Shown: piece after piece, positions 35,762-47,440 of the stretch
How the letters are laid out: every line of letters begins with the position of its first letter
Position numbering within the stretch: position 1 is the stretch's first letter
Source of the DNA: Flavobacteriia bacterium
GTDB lineage: Bacteria; Bacteroidota; Bacteroidia; Flavobacteriales_D; Crocinitomicaceae
Reading direction: 5' to 3'
Length of the DNA: 58,469 bases
Assembly (NCBI GenBank): GCA_026391005.1
Contig: JAPLEV010000055.1
Coordinates: forward strand, 1 to 58,469
Program-made: the position numbers and the translations under genes
Notes under the pieces: generated by a model
The model's database searches: none
The model's input: the letters and a program-made list of their open reading frames with translations, nothing else
What the model was told of the DNA's origin: nothing

Positions 35762-37135
35762 ATGAAAAATACTTTTTTAATCACTGCAATTTTTTCTTCA
35801 TTAATAATTGCTTCATCCTCTATTTTTGCTCAAGCGATTCCTGGAACATTAAATTGGTACAATGGAGAGGGTACAGGTATGTTTACCAATAAGGCATATG
35901 GCTTATTAAAAGATAAAAAATCAAGCGAAGTTATAGTCGCTGTTATTGACTCAGGAGTTGATATTGAACACGAAGATCTAGTAGGAAAAATATGGGTGAA
36001 TAAAGATGAAATCCCAAACAATAAAATAGACGATGATAAAAATGGCTATGTGGATGACATTCATGGCTGGAACTTTCTAGGAAATTCTAAAGGTGAAAAT
36101 CTAGATGCCGCATGCTTAGAAAAGACTCGGATTTTAAAAGCCCTAATGGATAAGTATGATGGAGTAGATCCAAGTACAATTGTTGCGAGTGAGGAGTTCC
36201 TATTATACCAAGAGGTTAAGTCTGAGGTTGAAAACGGAATTGCAGAATATGAGCCATATTTAGAAAGTCTTGATCAATTTGATGCTGATACGAGAAAATA
36301 CATCACAGATCAGCTAGATTATTTATTGAATGTTAATTTTGATGATCGTGCCTTAATTGGTGATAATCCAGCTGATTTTAATGATAAATATTATGGTAAT
36401 CCAAATGTTGAAGGTCCTGATGCACTCCATGGCACGCACGTTGCTGGAATAATCGGTGCGATTCGAGGTAATTCATTAGGCGGTGATGGAGTGGCAGATA
36501 ATGTTAAAATTATGTCTGTAAGAACTGTCCCTAATGGCGATGAAAACGATAAAGACGTAGCATTAGCTATTCGTTATGCCGTTGATAATGGAGCTATGGT
36601 AATTAACATGTCCTTTGGTAAAAACTATTCACCTTATCAAGATAAAGTAATGGAGGCCATTTTATATGCTGATTCCAAAGGTGTGCTAATGGTACATGCT
36701 TCAGGTAATGATGCAAAAGATACAGACGTAGAACCAAATTTTCCAACAGCGCTTTATGCCACTCAAGATAAACCAACACCTCATTGGCTTTCTGTAGGCG
36801 CATCAACAAAAAATAAGGCCGAGTTAGTAGCTTCGTTTTCAAATTTTGGGCAAAATAGTGTAGATGTTTTTGCTCCAGGACTTGAAATTTACAATTCTGT
36901 ACCGCAAAGCGACTATCAAAATCTTCAAGGAACTTCTATGGCTTCGCCTATGGTTGCGGGTGTAGCAGCTATGTTAAAATCTTATTTCCCAACATTAAGC
37001 ATGTTGCAAATTCGACAAGTAATCGTTTCATCTGTTACTATTCAAAAAGACCTAAACACATTGTGTAATTCGAAAGGAATAGTTAATGTTTACAATGCGG
37101 TTAAAGCTTGTCAAAAATTAGAAGGCGGAAAGTAA
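35762..37135 (+). CDS. S8 family serine protease without T9SS sorting domain
   Basis: 457 residues from ATG 35762, the codon that starts a signal peptide (TFLITAIFSSLIIASSSIFA); the frame is open upstream to 35726. Triad: Asp in VIDSGVDIEHEDL (near 62), His in HGTHVAGIIGA (near 223) and Ser in GTSMASPMVAG (near 392). Between Asp and His is an unusually long insertion of ~150 residues rich in Asp and Glu (KTRILKALMDKY to FDDRALIGD), typical of a Bacteroidetes subfamily. There is no C-terminal sorting domain; the end is KACQKLEGGK. It is probably periplasmic. The next gene begins 1 bp after its stop. Confidence 0.92.
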   Translation: MKNTFLITAIFSSLIIASSSIFAQAIPGTLNWYNGEGTGMFTNKAYGLLKDKKSSEVIVAVIDSGVDIEHEDLVGKIWVNKDEIPNNKIDDDKNGYVDDIHGWNFLGNSKGENLDAACLEKTRILKALMDKYDGVDPSTIVASEEFLLYQEVKSEVENGIAEYEPYLESLDQFDADTRKYITDQLDYLLNVNFDDRALIGDNPADFNDKYYGNPNVEGPDALHGTHVAGIIGAIRGNSLGGDGVADNVKIMSVRTVPNGDENDKDVALAIRYAVDNGAMVINMSFGKNYSPYQDKVMEAILYADSKGVLMVHASGNDAKDTDVEPNFPTALYATQDKPTPHWLSVGASTKNKAELVASFSNFGQNSVDVFAPGLEIYNSVPQSDYQNLQGTSMASPMVAGVAAMLKSYFPTLSMLQIRQVIVSSVTIQKDLNTLCNSKGIVNVYNAVKACQKLEGGK

Positions 37136-37136
37136 T

Positions 37137-37603
37137 ATGTTTAAGTTTTATGTTAACGTATTGTTTTTACTGGTCATCTGCTTTGCCGGAAGTGTCGCTG
37201 CACAGAAAGAAAATACACTACTCGATAATTTAGTTAATCAATGGCACAGCGATGCTGCTCTTGCTAAACTCGATTCTTATTTTTCTGTCGTTACTGATAA
37301 TTTTATTTTTTTAGGAACAGCACCAGGCGAACGCTGGAACAAAACGGATTTTAAATCCTTTTGTAAGCCTTATTTTGATAAAGGAAAAGCATGGGATTTT
37401 AGTTCCTCTAATCGTTTATGGGTAGTATCGGCTGATTTAAAAACAGCTTGGTTTGATGAGGACTTGGATACATGGATGGGTGGATGCCGCGGAAGTGGTA
37501 TTTGTGTTCTTGAGGCAGGAACTTGGAAAATTGCCTACTATAATCTTACAGTGCTTATCGAAAACGAAAAGATAAAGCAGTTCATCCAATTGAGAAAACA
37601 GTG

Positions 37604-37604
<1 letters not shown>
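37137..37604 (+). CDS. Exported NTF2-like / SnoaL-like protein
   Basis: 155 residues with signal peptide (FYVNVLFLLVICFAGSVAAQ). The mature region fits an NTF2-like cone: LLDNLVNQWHSDAALAKLDSYF, FIFLGTAPGERWNKTDFKSF, TAWFDEDL and SGICVLEAGTWKIAYYNLTV. These proteins (DUF4440/SnoaL-like) often bind small molecules; no ligand is visible. It is 1 bp after the S8 protease gene and overlaps prmC by 1 bp (TGATG), so it links the protease to a housekeeping operon. Confidence 0.75.
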
Positions 37605-40950
<3,346 letters not shown>

Positions 40951-40964
<14 letters not shown>

Positions 40965-41838
40965 TCCATTTAAAGGCAGTGGTGTTGCTCTTGTCACACC
41001 GTTTAATAAAGTCGGTGAAATCGATTTTGATGCTTTACGGAGACTCGTGCGCTTACAAATTAAAGGAGGCACTAACTTCTTGGTTGTTCAAGGAACTACC
41101 GGCGAATCGCCTACCTTATCGCAAGATGAGAAAAGCCTGGTTTTGGAAACTGTTATTGATGAAAATAACGGTCAATTGAAAATTGTCTTCGGCATCGGTG
41201 GAAATAATACTATTGCTGTGGGTGAGCAGCTTAAAGCTGTTCCAAAAGGCGTTGATGGTATATTGTCGGTATCTCCCTATTATAATAAACCTACACAACA
41301 AGGGATTATCGAACATTATACTCACATTGCAAAATGTACTACACTTCCTATTATTATTTATAATGTACCAGGAAGAACAGGTTCAAATGTACTCGCAGCA
41401 ACAACCCTAGCGCTTGCTAAAATTGATAACATTATTGCAGTTAAAGAAGCATCAGGAAATATGGAACAAATAATGGATATTATTCGTCAGCGACATGCTT
41501 CCTTTGGTGTTTTATCAGGAGATGATAATCTAACCATGCCGCTTATTGCTGCTGGTGCTGATGGTGTAATATCTGTTGTAGCAAATGCTTTTCCTGAATT
41601 ATTTTCACAAATGGTTAATGCTTCTATAAAAGGCGATTTGATAAGTGCTAGAGAAGCACATTACGAATTATTTTCTATTACAAAAATGTTCTTTGAAGAA
41701 GGTAATCCAGGTGGAGTCAAGGTTGCCCTTGTAGAAAGAGGAATTATGGATGAAACAATGCGCTTGCCGCTCATGCCTGTTTCTTTTGATCTTCGAAACA
41801 GAATAAAATTAGAGACTGAGCGCCTACTCGGATTATGA
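40951..41838 (+). CDS. dapA: 4-hydroxy-tetrahydrodipicolinate synthase
   Basis: Condenses pyruvate with aspartate semialdehyde, the first step to diaminopimelate and lysine. 295 residues, TIM barrel. Features: GSGVALVTPF, QGTTGESPTLS, IIIYNVPGRTG with the catalytic Tyr, IIAVKEASGNM with the Schiff-base Lys, and VLSGDDNLTMPLI. An alternative ATG lies two codons later (40957). Overlaps the upstream gene by 14 bp, and the M15 gene by 4 bp (ATGA). Confidence 0.97.
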
Positions 41839-42587
41839 AAAATTTAGGGTTTTTTTTGGCAATTTTATTTTTTTCTTGTGCAAATGATACTGAAAAAACA
41901 TTAAATGTTAAAGAAATAAATAATCCAAAAGATTCAATACCATCGTTTATTAAAGATACGCTAGAGAATAAAGGTATAGATACAAGTAAGCTTGATTTGT
42001 TAACTGATATTCAGTCTATTAATAATGATATTCGTGTAGATTTAAAATATGCCACGACCGATAATTTTATAAAATTAAAATGCTACGAACGATTGAATCA
42101 TGCCTACCTTCAAAAAGATGTAGCGATGCGATTGGGCAAATGTCAAGAGTACTTAACCTATATTGATCCATCCCTTCATTTATTGGTTTATGATGCTGTC
42201 CGTCCTCTAAGTGTTCAAAAAAAAATGTGGGAGGCCTTGGATTCAATTCCAATTAAAGAACGAGTAAAGTTTGTTGCCAACCCTGCAGGCAATAGCCTAC
42301 ATAATTACGGTGCTGCAGTCGATTTAACTATCTGTGATAATGATGACAATCCTCTCGATATGGGAGCTGGATTCGATGATATGCGCCAAATTTCTTTTCC
42401 ATCACTTGAAAATACCTTTTTATCGAAGGGTCTATTAACAAAAGAACATATTGCTAATAGGACTTTACTGCGTAAAATTATGCATTCTCAAGGTTTTACT
42501 GGAATTTCAACTGAATGGTGGCATTTTAATGCTTGCTCAAGAGCTATCGCTGCCACGAAATATAAATTACTAGTAGAAGAACCATAA
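41835..42587 (+). CDS. M15 family D-alanyl-D-alanine dipeptidase (VanX/DdpX-like) lipoprotein
   Basis: 250 residues. Lipoprotein signal MKNLGFFLAILFFSC with Cys near residue 15. M15D motifs: RVDLKYATTDNF, LLVYDAVRPLSVQKKMW, the zinc site SLHNYGAAVDLTI and the end GISTEWWHFNAC with the catalytic Glu and third His. It cleaves D-Ala-D-Ala dipeptides; in Gram-negative bacteria this serves peptidoglycan recycling rather than vancomycin resistance. ATGA overlap with dapA puts it in the same operon, which links supply of diaminopimelate to turnover of wall peptides (inference). Confidence 0.92.
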   Translation: MKNLGFFLAILFFSCANDTEKTLNVKEINNPKDSIPSFIKDTLENKGIDTSKLDLLTDIQSINNDIRVDLKYATTDNFIKLKCYERLNHAYLQKDVAMRLGKCQEYLTYIDPSLHLLVYDAVRPLSVQKKMWEALDSIPIKERVKFVANPAGNSLHNYGAAVDLTICDNDDNPLDMGAGFDDMRQISFPSLENTFLSKGLLTKEHIANRTLLRKIMHSQGFTGISTEWWHFNACSRAIAATKYKLLVEEP

Positions 42588-42885
42588 TAAGATTTATCAA
42601 TTTTGTCATTTTCACCTTAAATACACACAGATTTCCAAGTTTATTTGAGCATATAGCTGCTTGTGAGGATGAAAAAAAAGATTTTCAGCAAGTGTTAACT
42701 GCTGGATTAGGCAAAAGCATTCATTCTTTATGTGAAAAAATTAGTTATGAATGCTCGAAAATTTACTTTGATCAAACCATTATCTTCAACCATATTGGGA
42801 TGAAAGAAAATCAACTTTTGATTTTGTTAAACTTTAATAAAAAAAAAAACAGCTGGTAAATGAATTGCTTCGTATAGAAAATTGA
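42566..42885 (+). pseudogene. Frame-broken ORF with an A11 run (no start codon)
   Basis: An open frame of about 97 codons runs 42566-42859 but has no ATG until near its end (42799). The text is protein-like: FTLNTHRFPSLFEHIAACED, then KSIHSLCEKISYEC and FNHIGMKENQLLILLNFN. At 42839-42849 there are eleven A; in the frame that would follow if one more A were present, it continues QLVNELLRIEN to a TGA at 42883. This suggests a decayed gene, an error in the homopolymer, or slippage. Family not recognised. The remaining gap to 43016 (AT-rich) holds nothing I can identify. Confidence 0.35.
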
Positions 42886-43016
42886 AAAAAATAATTAGCT
42901 TCACTATCTTGTTGGGGAAATTGAATAAAAAACCGAAAAGATACGTCCGGGGGTGTATTTGAGGTAAGATCTTTATTCAAGTAAATCTTCTCAGCTTACT
43001 AAACAAACTATACATT

Positions 43017-43334
43017 ATGTCTACTTACTGCCAAGAATTAAACCACAAAATCACTTATGGTGATCCTTTTTTTATCATTACTACGACAGGGGTAGGCGGT
43101 GGTGTAATTGTTTCGATGGAGGCAATTAACCGAATCCCAAAAAATGAGCAATTTACTGAGCAGTTTGTTGACCAAGTCAGTTTTGATGTTTTTGCAGCAA
43201 CTTCAAGCTACAGTATGGGTAATACTTATGCTTGGACTGATATTACCAAAGGAGAGTACCTTTTTTCAATAAATAGTGATGTTTTTTCCTCGTTCTTTCC
43301 TACCTGCAAAGCCATGTTTTCATCTAATAATTAA
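43017..43334 (+). CDS. Hypothetical protein, no family recognised
   Basis: 105 residues, no signal peptide. Text: MSTYCQELNHKITYGDPFF, then TTTGVGGGVIVSMEA, FDVFAATSSYSMGNTYAWTD and FSSFFPTCKAMFSSNN. The Gly-rich stretch and Ser/Thr content suggest beta structure. It stands alone between a decayed ORF and a convergent hydrolase gene, with 35 bp to that gene. Possibly part of the accessory region rather than a core gene. Function unknown. Confidence 0.6.
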   Translation: MSTYCQELNHKITYGDPFFIITTTGVGGGVIVSMEAINRIPKNEQFTEQFVDQVSFDVFAATSSYSMGNTYAWTDITKGEYLFSINSDVFSSFFPTCKAMFSSNN

Positions 43335-43368
43335 TCCCGTTTTTAACTCACTACATGTTAATAAATAG

Positions 43369-43860
43369 CTAGCTAATTTGAAGTGAAGGATTCGTATGAA
43401 TTAGTTCTTCCAATACATCGCTAAAAGCTGCTGTCGGAGTGCGGTGACCGTGTTCCCCAATTCGAATTGTTGCCTGCATTTTTTGTAGAATTTCAAAATT
43501 TTGCTCGGGAGAAATAATTTCATCGTGCGCTCCTAGCAGTGCCCAAACGATCGATTTCTCCATCCCATCCGGCGGAATAATAGGATGAAACGACCTTGAA
43601 ACTAATGCTGGATTCAAAAGCAACAGGATACTTGGATAATGTGTGCCAATATGCTGTGCAAAATGCCCTCCCATGCTAGAACCAACAATTACATGTGGTT
43701 GAAACGCTAATACTTTTTCTAAAGTTTGAGAAAATAGCAGATCATTTGTTTTATAATCCATACTTGGTGCTAAAACGTGGTAGCCTTTTGCTATCATTAA
43801 GTCAACTTTTGGAGACGTATTGCTACTTTCTAATCCATGGATAAAAAATATTCTTTTCAT
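43369..43860 (-). CDS. YqiA/UPF0227-like alpha/beta hydrolase
   Basis: 163 residues. Starts with IFFIHGLESSNTSPK, a Bacteroidetes-style oxyanion/lid motif. Catalytic triad: nucleophile Ser in VGSSMGGHFAQHI, Asp in LLGAHDEIISP, His in GEHGHRTP. The family (YqiA, YcfP) contains small esterases with unknown natural substrate. Single gene, convergent with the orphan 43017-43334. Confidence 0.85.
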   Translation of the reverse strand: MKRIFFIHGLESSNTSPKVDLMIAKGYHVLAPSMDYKTNDLLFSQTLEKVLAFQPHVIVGSSMGGHFAQHIGTHYPSILLLLNPALVSRSFHPIIPPDGMEKSIVWALLGAHDEIISPEQNFEILQKMQATIRIGEHGHRTPTAAFSDVLEELIHTNPSLQIS

Positions 43861-44146
43861 GTATGTTGTTTATTTGTTTTGCTTAATGAGCCAATTTTGG
43901 TATAGTAATAATTAATTTGCGTCAAAAATTGCAATAGATATAACGTTGCTTAAAGTTAGGTGAAATTGTGTAATAATTTCTGATTTATCAAAGAATTGTA
44001 ATGTTTATTGAAATAAGTCTTAATTTTATAATTTAATGCTAAAAATCATTATTTTTAGCTTTTATTTAAATTTAATATACAACTTATGTCTTCAATAGAA
44101 ACATCTGACAAAGCTTTTTTAGATGGCTTAAAAAAATATTGGTATA
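43861..44146. other. AT-rich intergenic region up to the IS3 element
   Basis: Contains a strong AT hairpin GCTAAAAAT-CATT-ATTTTTAGC (44038-44059) followed by TTTT, which may be a terminator or attenuator on the plus strand. At 44086 a plus-strand ATG opens MSSIETSDKAFLDGLKKYWY, which runs directly into the IS left end (stop at 44163). No other signal seen. Confidence 0.55.
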
Positions 44147-44163
44147 ATTCCCCCCATTTTTAA
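44086..44163 (+). pseudogene. Possible gene start cut by IS3 insertion
   Basis: 25 codons, MSSIETSDKAFLDGLKKYWY followed by NSPHF read from the IS end. The host-encoded 20 residues look like a normal N terminus, but if the IS is removed at the TATA duplication the frame ends 10 codons later. It competes with the minus-strand lipoprotein reading across the same junction. So this may be a chance ORF. Confidence 0.3.
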
Positions 44164-44192
44164 GACAGCTAGTTAAAGTGTAATTTTAACAG

Positions 44193-44483
44193 TTGTATAT
44201 GAAAAAAGAAAGAAGAAAATTTAGTGCGCAATTCAAAACTAAAGTTGCATTAGAAGCCATTAAGGAGAAGGAAACTATTCAGCAATTAGCTTCAAAATTT
44301 GAAGTGCACTCAAATCAAATTACGTTGTGGAAACGTGAGTTTTTAGCAGGTGCTGATCAAGTTTTTAGCAATAAGAAAGCTGAAGAAAAAGCTAATAACG
44401 ATCAAGACAACGAATTTCTTTACAGTAAAATTGGTCGTTTACAGACGGAAGTGGATTTTTTTAAAAAAGTTTTGGGCAAATGA
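44193..44483 (+). CDS. IS3 family transposase OrfA (helix-turn-helix)
   Basis: 96 residues. N-terminal HTH_Tnp_1: RRKFSAQFKTKVALEA and QQLASKFEVHSNQITLWKRE; C-terminal leucine-zipper-like coil (KIGRLQTEVDFFKKVL). Binds the IS ends. Its stop overlaps the orfB start as ATGA. A run of six A plus G (44463-44469) lies just before, but the -1 frame is closed by a TAA at 44462, so slippage would have to occur after that point, or orfB is translated by reinitiation. Confidence 0.92.
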   Translation: MYMKKERRKFSAQFKTKVALEAIKEKETIQQLASKFEVHSNQITLWKREFLAGADQVFSNKKAEEKANNDQDNEFLYSKIGRLQTEVDFFKKVLGK

Positions 44484-45361
44484 GTTTGGATCAAAAACGA
44501 CATTTGATTCGACGTGAAAACATTGCTTTAAGCATTGTTAAACAGTGTGATTTACTCGATATACACCGCTCTGGAATCTACTTCAAGCCTAAAGCAGAAA
44601 GTTCGTTAAATCTTAACTTGATGCGCTTAATAGATGAGAAGTTTATTGATTGTCCGTTTTACGGTGTTCCGAGAATGACTACTTGGCTCAAGGAAGATAA
44701 GGGTTATTCTATTAATCATAAGCGGATAGAACGCCTCTATAAAACAATGGGTTTACAGACCATTTTCCCTAAAAAGAATTTAAGTAAACGAAATCAAAAG
44801 CATAAAATATATCCGTATTTATTAAAGAATCTTCAGATTGTTCGGTCAAACCAGGTTTGGCAAACTGATATTACATATATACCATTAGAACGGGGGTTTA
44901 TGTACATGGTCGCCATAATAGATGTATTTAGCCGAAAGGTGCTCAATTGGAGCATCTCTAATACAATGAATGTTGAGTGGTGTCAACAAGTCTATGAAGA
45001 TGCTATCAAACAATATGGCAGTCCAGAAATTATCAACACAGATCAAGGAAGTCAATTTACAAGCCCTATTTTCACTAAAGTATCTTTAGATCGTGAAATT
45101 AAAATTTCGATGGACGGCAAAGGAAGAGCATTGGACAACATTTACATTGAACGGTTTTGGAGGGCGCTGAAATATGAACACATTTATTTAAACCCGGCAA
45201 ATGGCGGAATTGAATTATATGAAGGAGTAAGAAAATACATTGAATTTTATAACACAGAAAGAAGGCATACGAGCATAAATAATAATACCCCTGAAAAATA
45301 TTTTAATCCAATTAATACGAATACCAAAAATAAACCTATATTTGAATTATCCCTGTCCTAA
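44480..45361 (+). CDS. IS3 family transposase OrfB (DDE integrase)
   Basis: 293 residues. HTH_21 region (FYGVPRMTTWLKEDKGYSIN) then rve integrase core with DDE triad: Asp in WQTDITYIPLERGFMY, Asp in INTDQGSQFTS, Glu in DNIYIERFWRALKYE. C-terminal motif FYNTERRHTSINNNTPEKYF is typical of IS3. Full length and apparently intact; the stop lies inside the right inverted repeat. Confidence 0.95.
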   Translation: MSLDQKRHLIRRENIALSIVKQCDLLDIHRSGIYFKPKAESSLNLNLMRLIDEKFIDCPFYGVPRMTTWLKEDKGYSINHKRIERLYKTMGLQTIFPKKNLSKRNQKHKIYPYLLKNLQIVRSNQVWQTDITYIPLERGFMYMVAIIDVFSRKVLNWSISNTMNVEWCQQVYEDAIKQYGSPEIINTDQGSQFTSPIFTKVSLDREIKISMDGKGRALDNIYIERFWRALKYEHIYLNPANGGIELYEGVRKYIEFYNTERRHTSINNNTPEKYFNPINTNTKNKPIFELSLS

Positions 45362-45588
45362 ATAAGGGGGGAATTATAGTCTTTTTTGTTGTAAAATTCA
45401 ATTATAGCAGGTCCTTTTGTATGTCTGTATCTCACAGCTTTTGGTTTCCAAATTACTTTTACTGAATAACCATTTATTTCATTTGAATATTCAATTGTTA
45501 CAACTTTTGTTTCAGTATTTTTTGTTTGGCGGTTGGCACATGAGGATATTAGAGTTAGTACTAAGAATAGAGATAATAGTCTTGTCAT
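45358..45588 (-). pseudogene. Small lipoprotein gene truncated by IS3 insertion
   Basis: Reads MTRLLSLFLVLTLISSC (lipobox, Cys17), then ANRQTKNTETKVVTIEYSN and a short beta-rich domain to IIEFYNKKD; the last residues YNSPLI come from the IS end. Removing the IS and one TATA copy, the frame would continue YTNIFLSHLKKLCQMFLLKT and stop, giving about 90 residues. So the host gene appears interrupted near its 3' end. Family unknown. Confidence 0.6.
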
Positions 45589-45994
45589 TTTTATTTTAGT
45601 TTAATTATGTTTTTAGTGTTCGGAATAATTACCTACCGGCTTATTTATGTACTCAGTTTTTTGATCCAAAATTGAGTACACCCTCCCATTTTCGTTGTAT
45701 ATACTCAATTTTAGTTGCGTGGCATTTATTTAATAAAGATATAGAAATTAAAATTACGTTTTCGGTTTGTTTAAAATTTCATGTGCTTAAATGCGTATAT
45801 ATTTAACTTCGTTGCTGCTTCGCGACCCCTTGTTCGGTGAAGGCGAAAGGAAGCGCACCTCCGAACAAGGGGTCACGAAATGATGGGAAAAGAAGACAAT
45901 GAAAAAGGTGCTGCTAAAGATTATTGCAAAAACAAAATGGTCTAGAAAGATTCCGTTGTAATTAAAAAGCAAGATTCTACATCAAAAATTACAC
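45589..45994. repeat. Gap with two large inverted repeats
   Basis: Holds a perfect 14-bp stem GACCCCTTGTTCGG (45824-45837) / CCGAACAAGGGGTC (45861-45874), extended by TTCG/CGAA across one mismatch to 45819-45879, with a 23-base loop. A second stem TGTACTCA (45648-45655) / TGAGTACA (45673-45680), with TTTT/AAAA extension, lies earlier, and a related half TATACTCAATTTTAG occurs near 45699. No protein gene recognised; an open frame at 45787-45972 follows the palindrome and is not protein-like. Confidence 0.7.
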
Positions 45995-47440
45995 TTATCT
46001 TAGAATTACTTTCCTCGAAACAATCGATTCATTCGTTTGTAAGCTAAATAAGTAGATACCGGAATTTAGATTTGATTCAAAATAAAATAACGAATCTACT
46101 CCAAAAGTTATATTTTTTTCAATTACTTTTTTGCCATTTGATTCATAAATAATCAATCTTGCTTCATTTGTACTCGTAAATGGGTTTTCTATAAAGACAC
46201 TACCAGACGAAGGATTAGGATAAAACTGAAATTGGCTAACTGCTGTTAATTCTGATACACCTGTTGGGTCTGAGTTCAGACGAATTATTTGTTTATATAT
46301 AGTTTCCGTATCAAAACTACCAAAAAGACCACCAACTAAAATTTTATTGTCTGACTCTATCGTAATATCATTTATAAATGCATTAGGTGAGTTAAATCCT
46401 ATTCCTGCTGCAAAAGAATTATCTATTGTACCATTAGTATTCATGCGGGCTATTCTATTAGGTCCAGTTATACCAACATTATACATCGCATCCGTAAATT
46501 CACCACCGGCAATAATTTTATTATCAGCTTGCACTGCAATTGCTTTAATAATCGCAAACGGATAAAAAGGCGGAGTAAAACTTAAATCACGAGAACCATT
46601 AATATCTAATCTGGCAATTCCTGTAATAAGTTGGCCATTATGATAACTAAAATCACCTGCCACCAATATTTTCCCATCAGACTGTCGCTCTAAATCATAA
46701 GCAGTACTTATTGACATTCCTGAAAACCCGGGTGAATTGTTCATTGTAGCGTCATATGGTCCTCCAGGAGAAAGCAAGGCTATGTTTCCGCATATGTTTC
46801 CATTGAAGGAATTAAATCTTCCTGATGCAAGAATCCTTGTATCAGGAAGAACAAGTAGGTCATATACATTTGTATTAAATCCTGTACCAATATTAAAAGT
46901 TGTATCTGTTGTTCCATTATAATTAAAGCGAGTAATGTGAGGCTGACTATGACCATTGCATGTAAAAAATTCTCCCGCTGCCAATACTTTATCATCCGTA
47001 TGCAATTCAACTGCTAAAATAGCTCCGTTAATTGCATTAGGAGGAACATTAAAGGTATTATCCACTGAACCATCGGAATGTAATCGAATAACAAAAGAAC
47101 ATCCTGTGCTATTGTATGAAACAAAATTTCCGCAAACAATAATTCGTCCATCACTCATCAATACTAAGTCACGAACCATATTATCAGGTCCCGCCCCAGC
47201 AATATTAAAAGTCGCATCTAAAGTACCATCATGATTAAGTCGGACTAGATTTTTTTTGCCTGAACCAGCATAATTGGTGAACGCTCCACCAACCAGGATC
47301 TTACCATCCGGTTGTTCAACAACTTTATATACAATTACACTTGGTGGAACTGCCAAAAAAAAATAATCAACAAAAGTAGATTGCGCTTGGATTATATTTG
47401 AAAAGCAAATAAAACAGAAAATAAAATAGATTTTTTTCAT
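45995..47440 (-). CDS. Delta-60 repeat protein with T9SS type A sorting domain
   Basis: 481 residues from ATG 47440, which opens the signal peptide KKIYFIFCFICFSNIIQAQ; upstream in-frame ATGs exist (47503, 47467) but would put 9-21 extra residues before it. Seven repeats of the form QPDGKILVGGAF / SDGRIIVCGNF / DDKVLAAGEF / DTRILASGRF / SDGKILVAGDF / DNKIIAGGEF / DNKILVGGLF with RLNxDGTLDxTFN strands, a beta-propeller. C terminus FQFYPNPSSGSVFIEN, ESNGKKVIEK and SGIYLFSLQ is a type A T9SS signal. A secreted surface protein, function unknown; such propellers often bind glycans or protein. Confidence 0.9.
   Translation of the reverse strand: MKKIYFIFCFICFSNIIQAQSTFVDYFFLAVPPSVIVYKVVEQPDGKILVGGAFTNYAGSGKKNLVRLNHDGTLDATFNIAGAGPDNMVRDLVLMSDGRIIVCGNFVSYNSTGCSFVIRLHSDGSVDNTFNVPPNAINGAILAVELHTDDKVLAAGEFFTCNGHSQPHITRFNYNGTTDTTFNIGTGFNTNVYDLLVLPDTRILASGRFNSFNGNICGNIALLSPGGPYDATMNNSPGFSGMSISTAYDLERQSDGKILVAGDFSYHNGQLITGIARLDINGSRDLSFTPPFYPFAIIKAIAVQADNKIIAGGEFTDAMYNVGITGPNRIARMNTNGTIDNSFAAGIGFNSPNAFINDITIESDNKILVGGLFGSFDTETIYKQIIRLNSDPTGVSELTAVSQFQFYPNPSSGSVFIENPFTSTNEARLIIYESNGKKVIEKNITFGVDSLFYFESNLNSGIYLFSLQTNESIVSRKVILR

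Larger units (their letters stand above)
44143..45378. mobile_element. IS3-family insertion sequence with 4-bp target duplication
   Basis: Element 44147-45374 (1228 bp) with terminal inverted repeats: left ATTCCCCCC then ATTTTTAAGACAG, right its partial complement (19 of 22 match). It is flanked by TATA on both sides (44143-44146 and 45375-45378), a probable target-site duplication. It carries two genes, orfA and orfB, in a -1 arrangement. Features are intact, so it may be mobile. It has inserted into a small lipoprotein gene on the minus strand. Confidence 0.92.

Noticed and set aside
41835..42587. Vancomycin resistance function for the VanX-like gene
   Set aside because: No vanH or vanA-type ligase nearby, Gram-negative context and a lipoprotein signal favour wall recycling.
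44462..44469. Canonical A6G programmed frameshift site in IS3
   Set aside because: The register of the run does not match the usual heptamer, and the -1 frame has a TAA at 44462; ATGA coupling explains orfB equally well.
45787..45972. Minus-strand 61-codon frame in the hairpin gap
   Set aside because: It covers the long palindrome and gives Phe/Ser-rich text with no signal or family.
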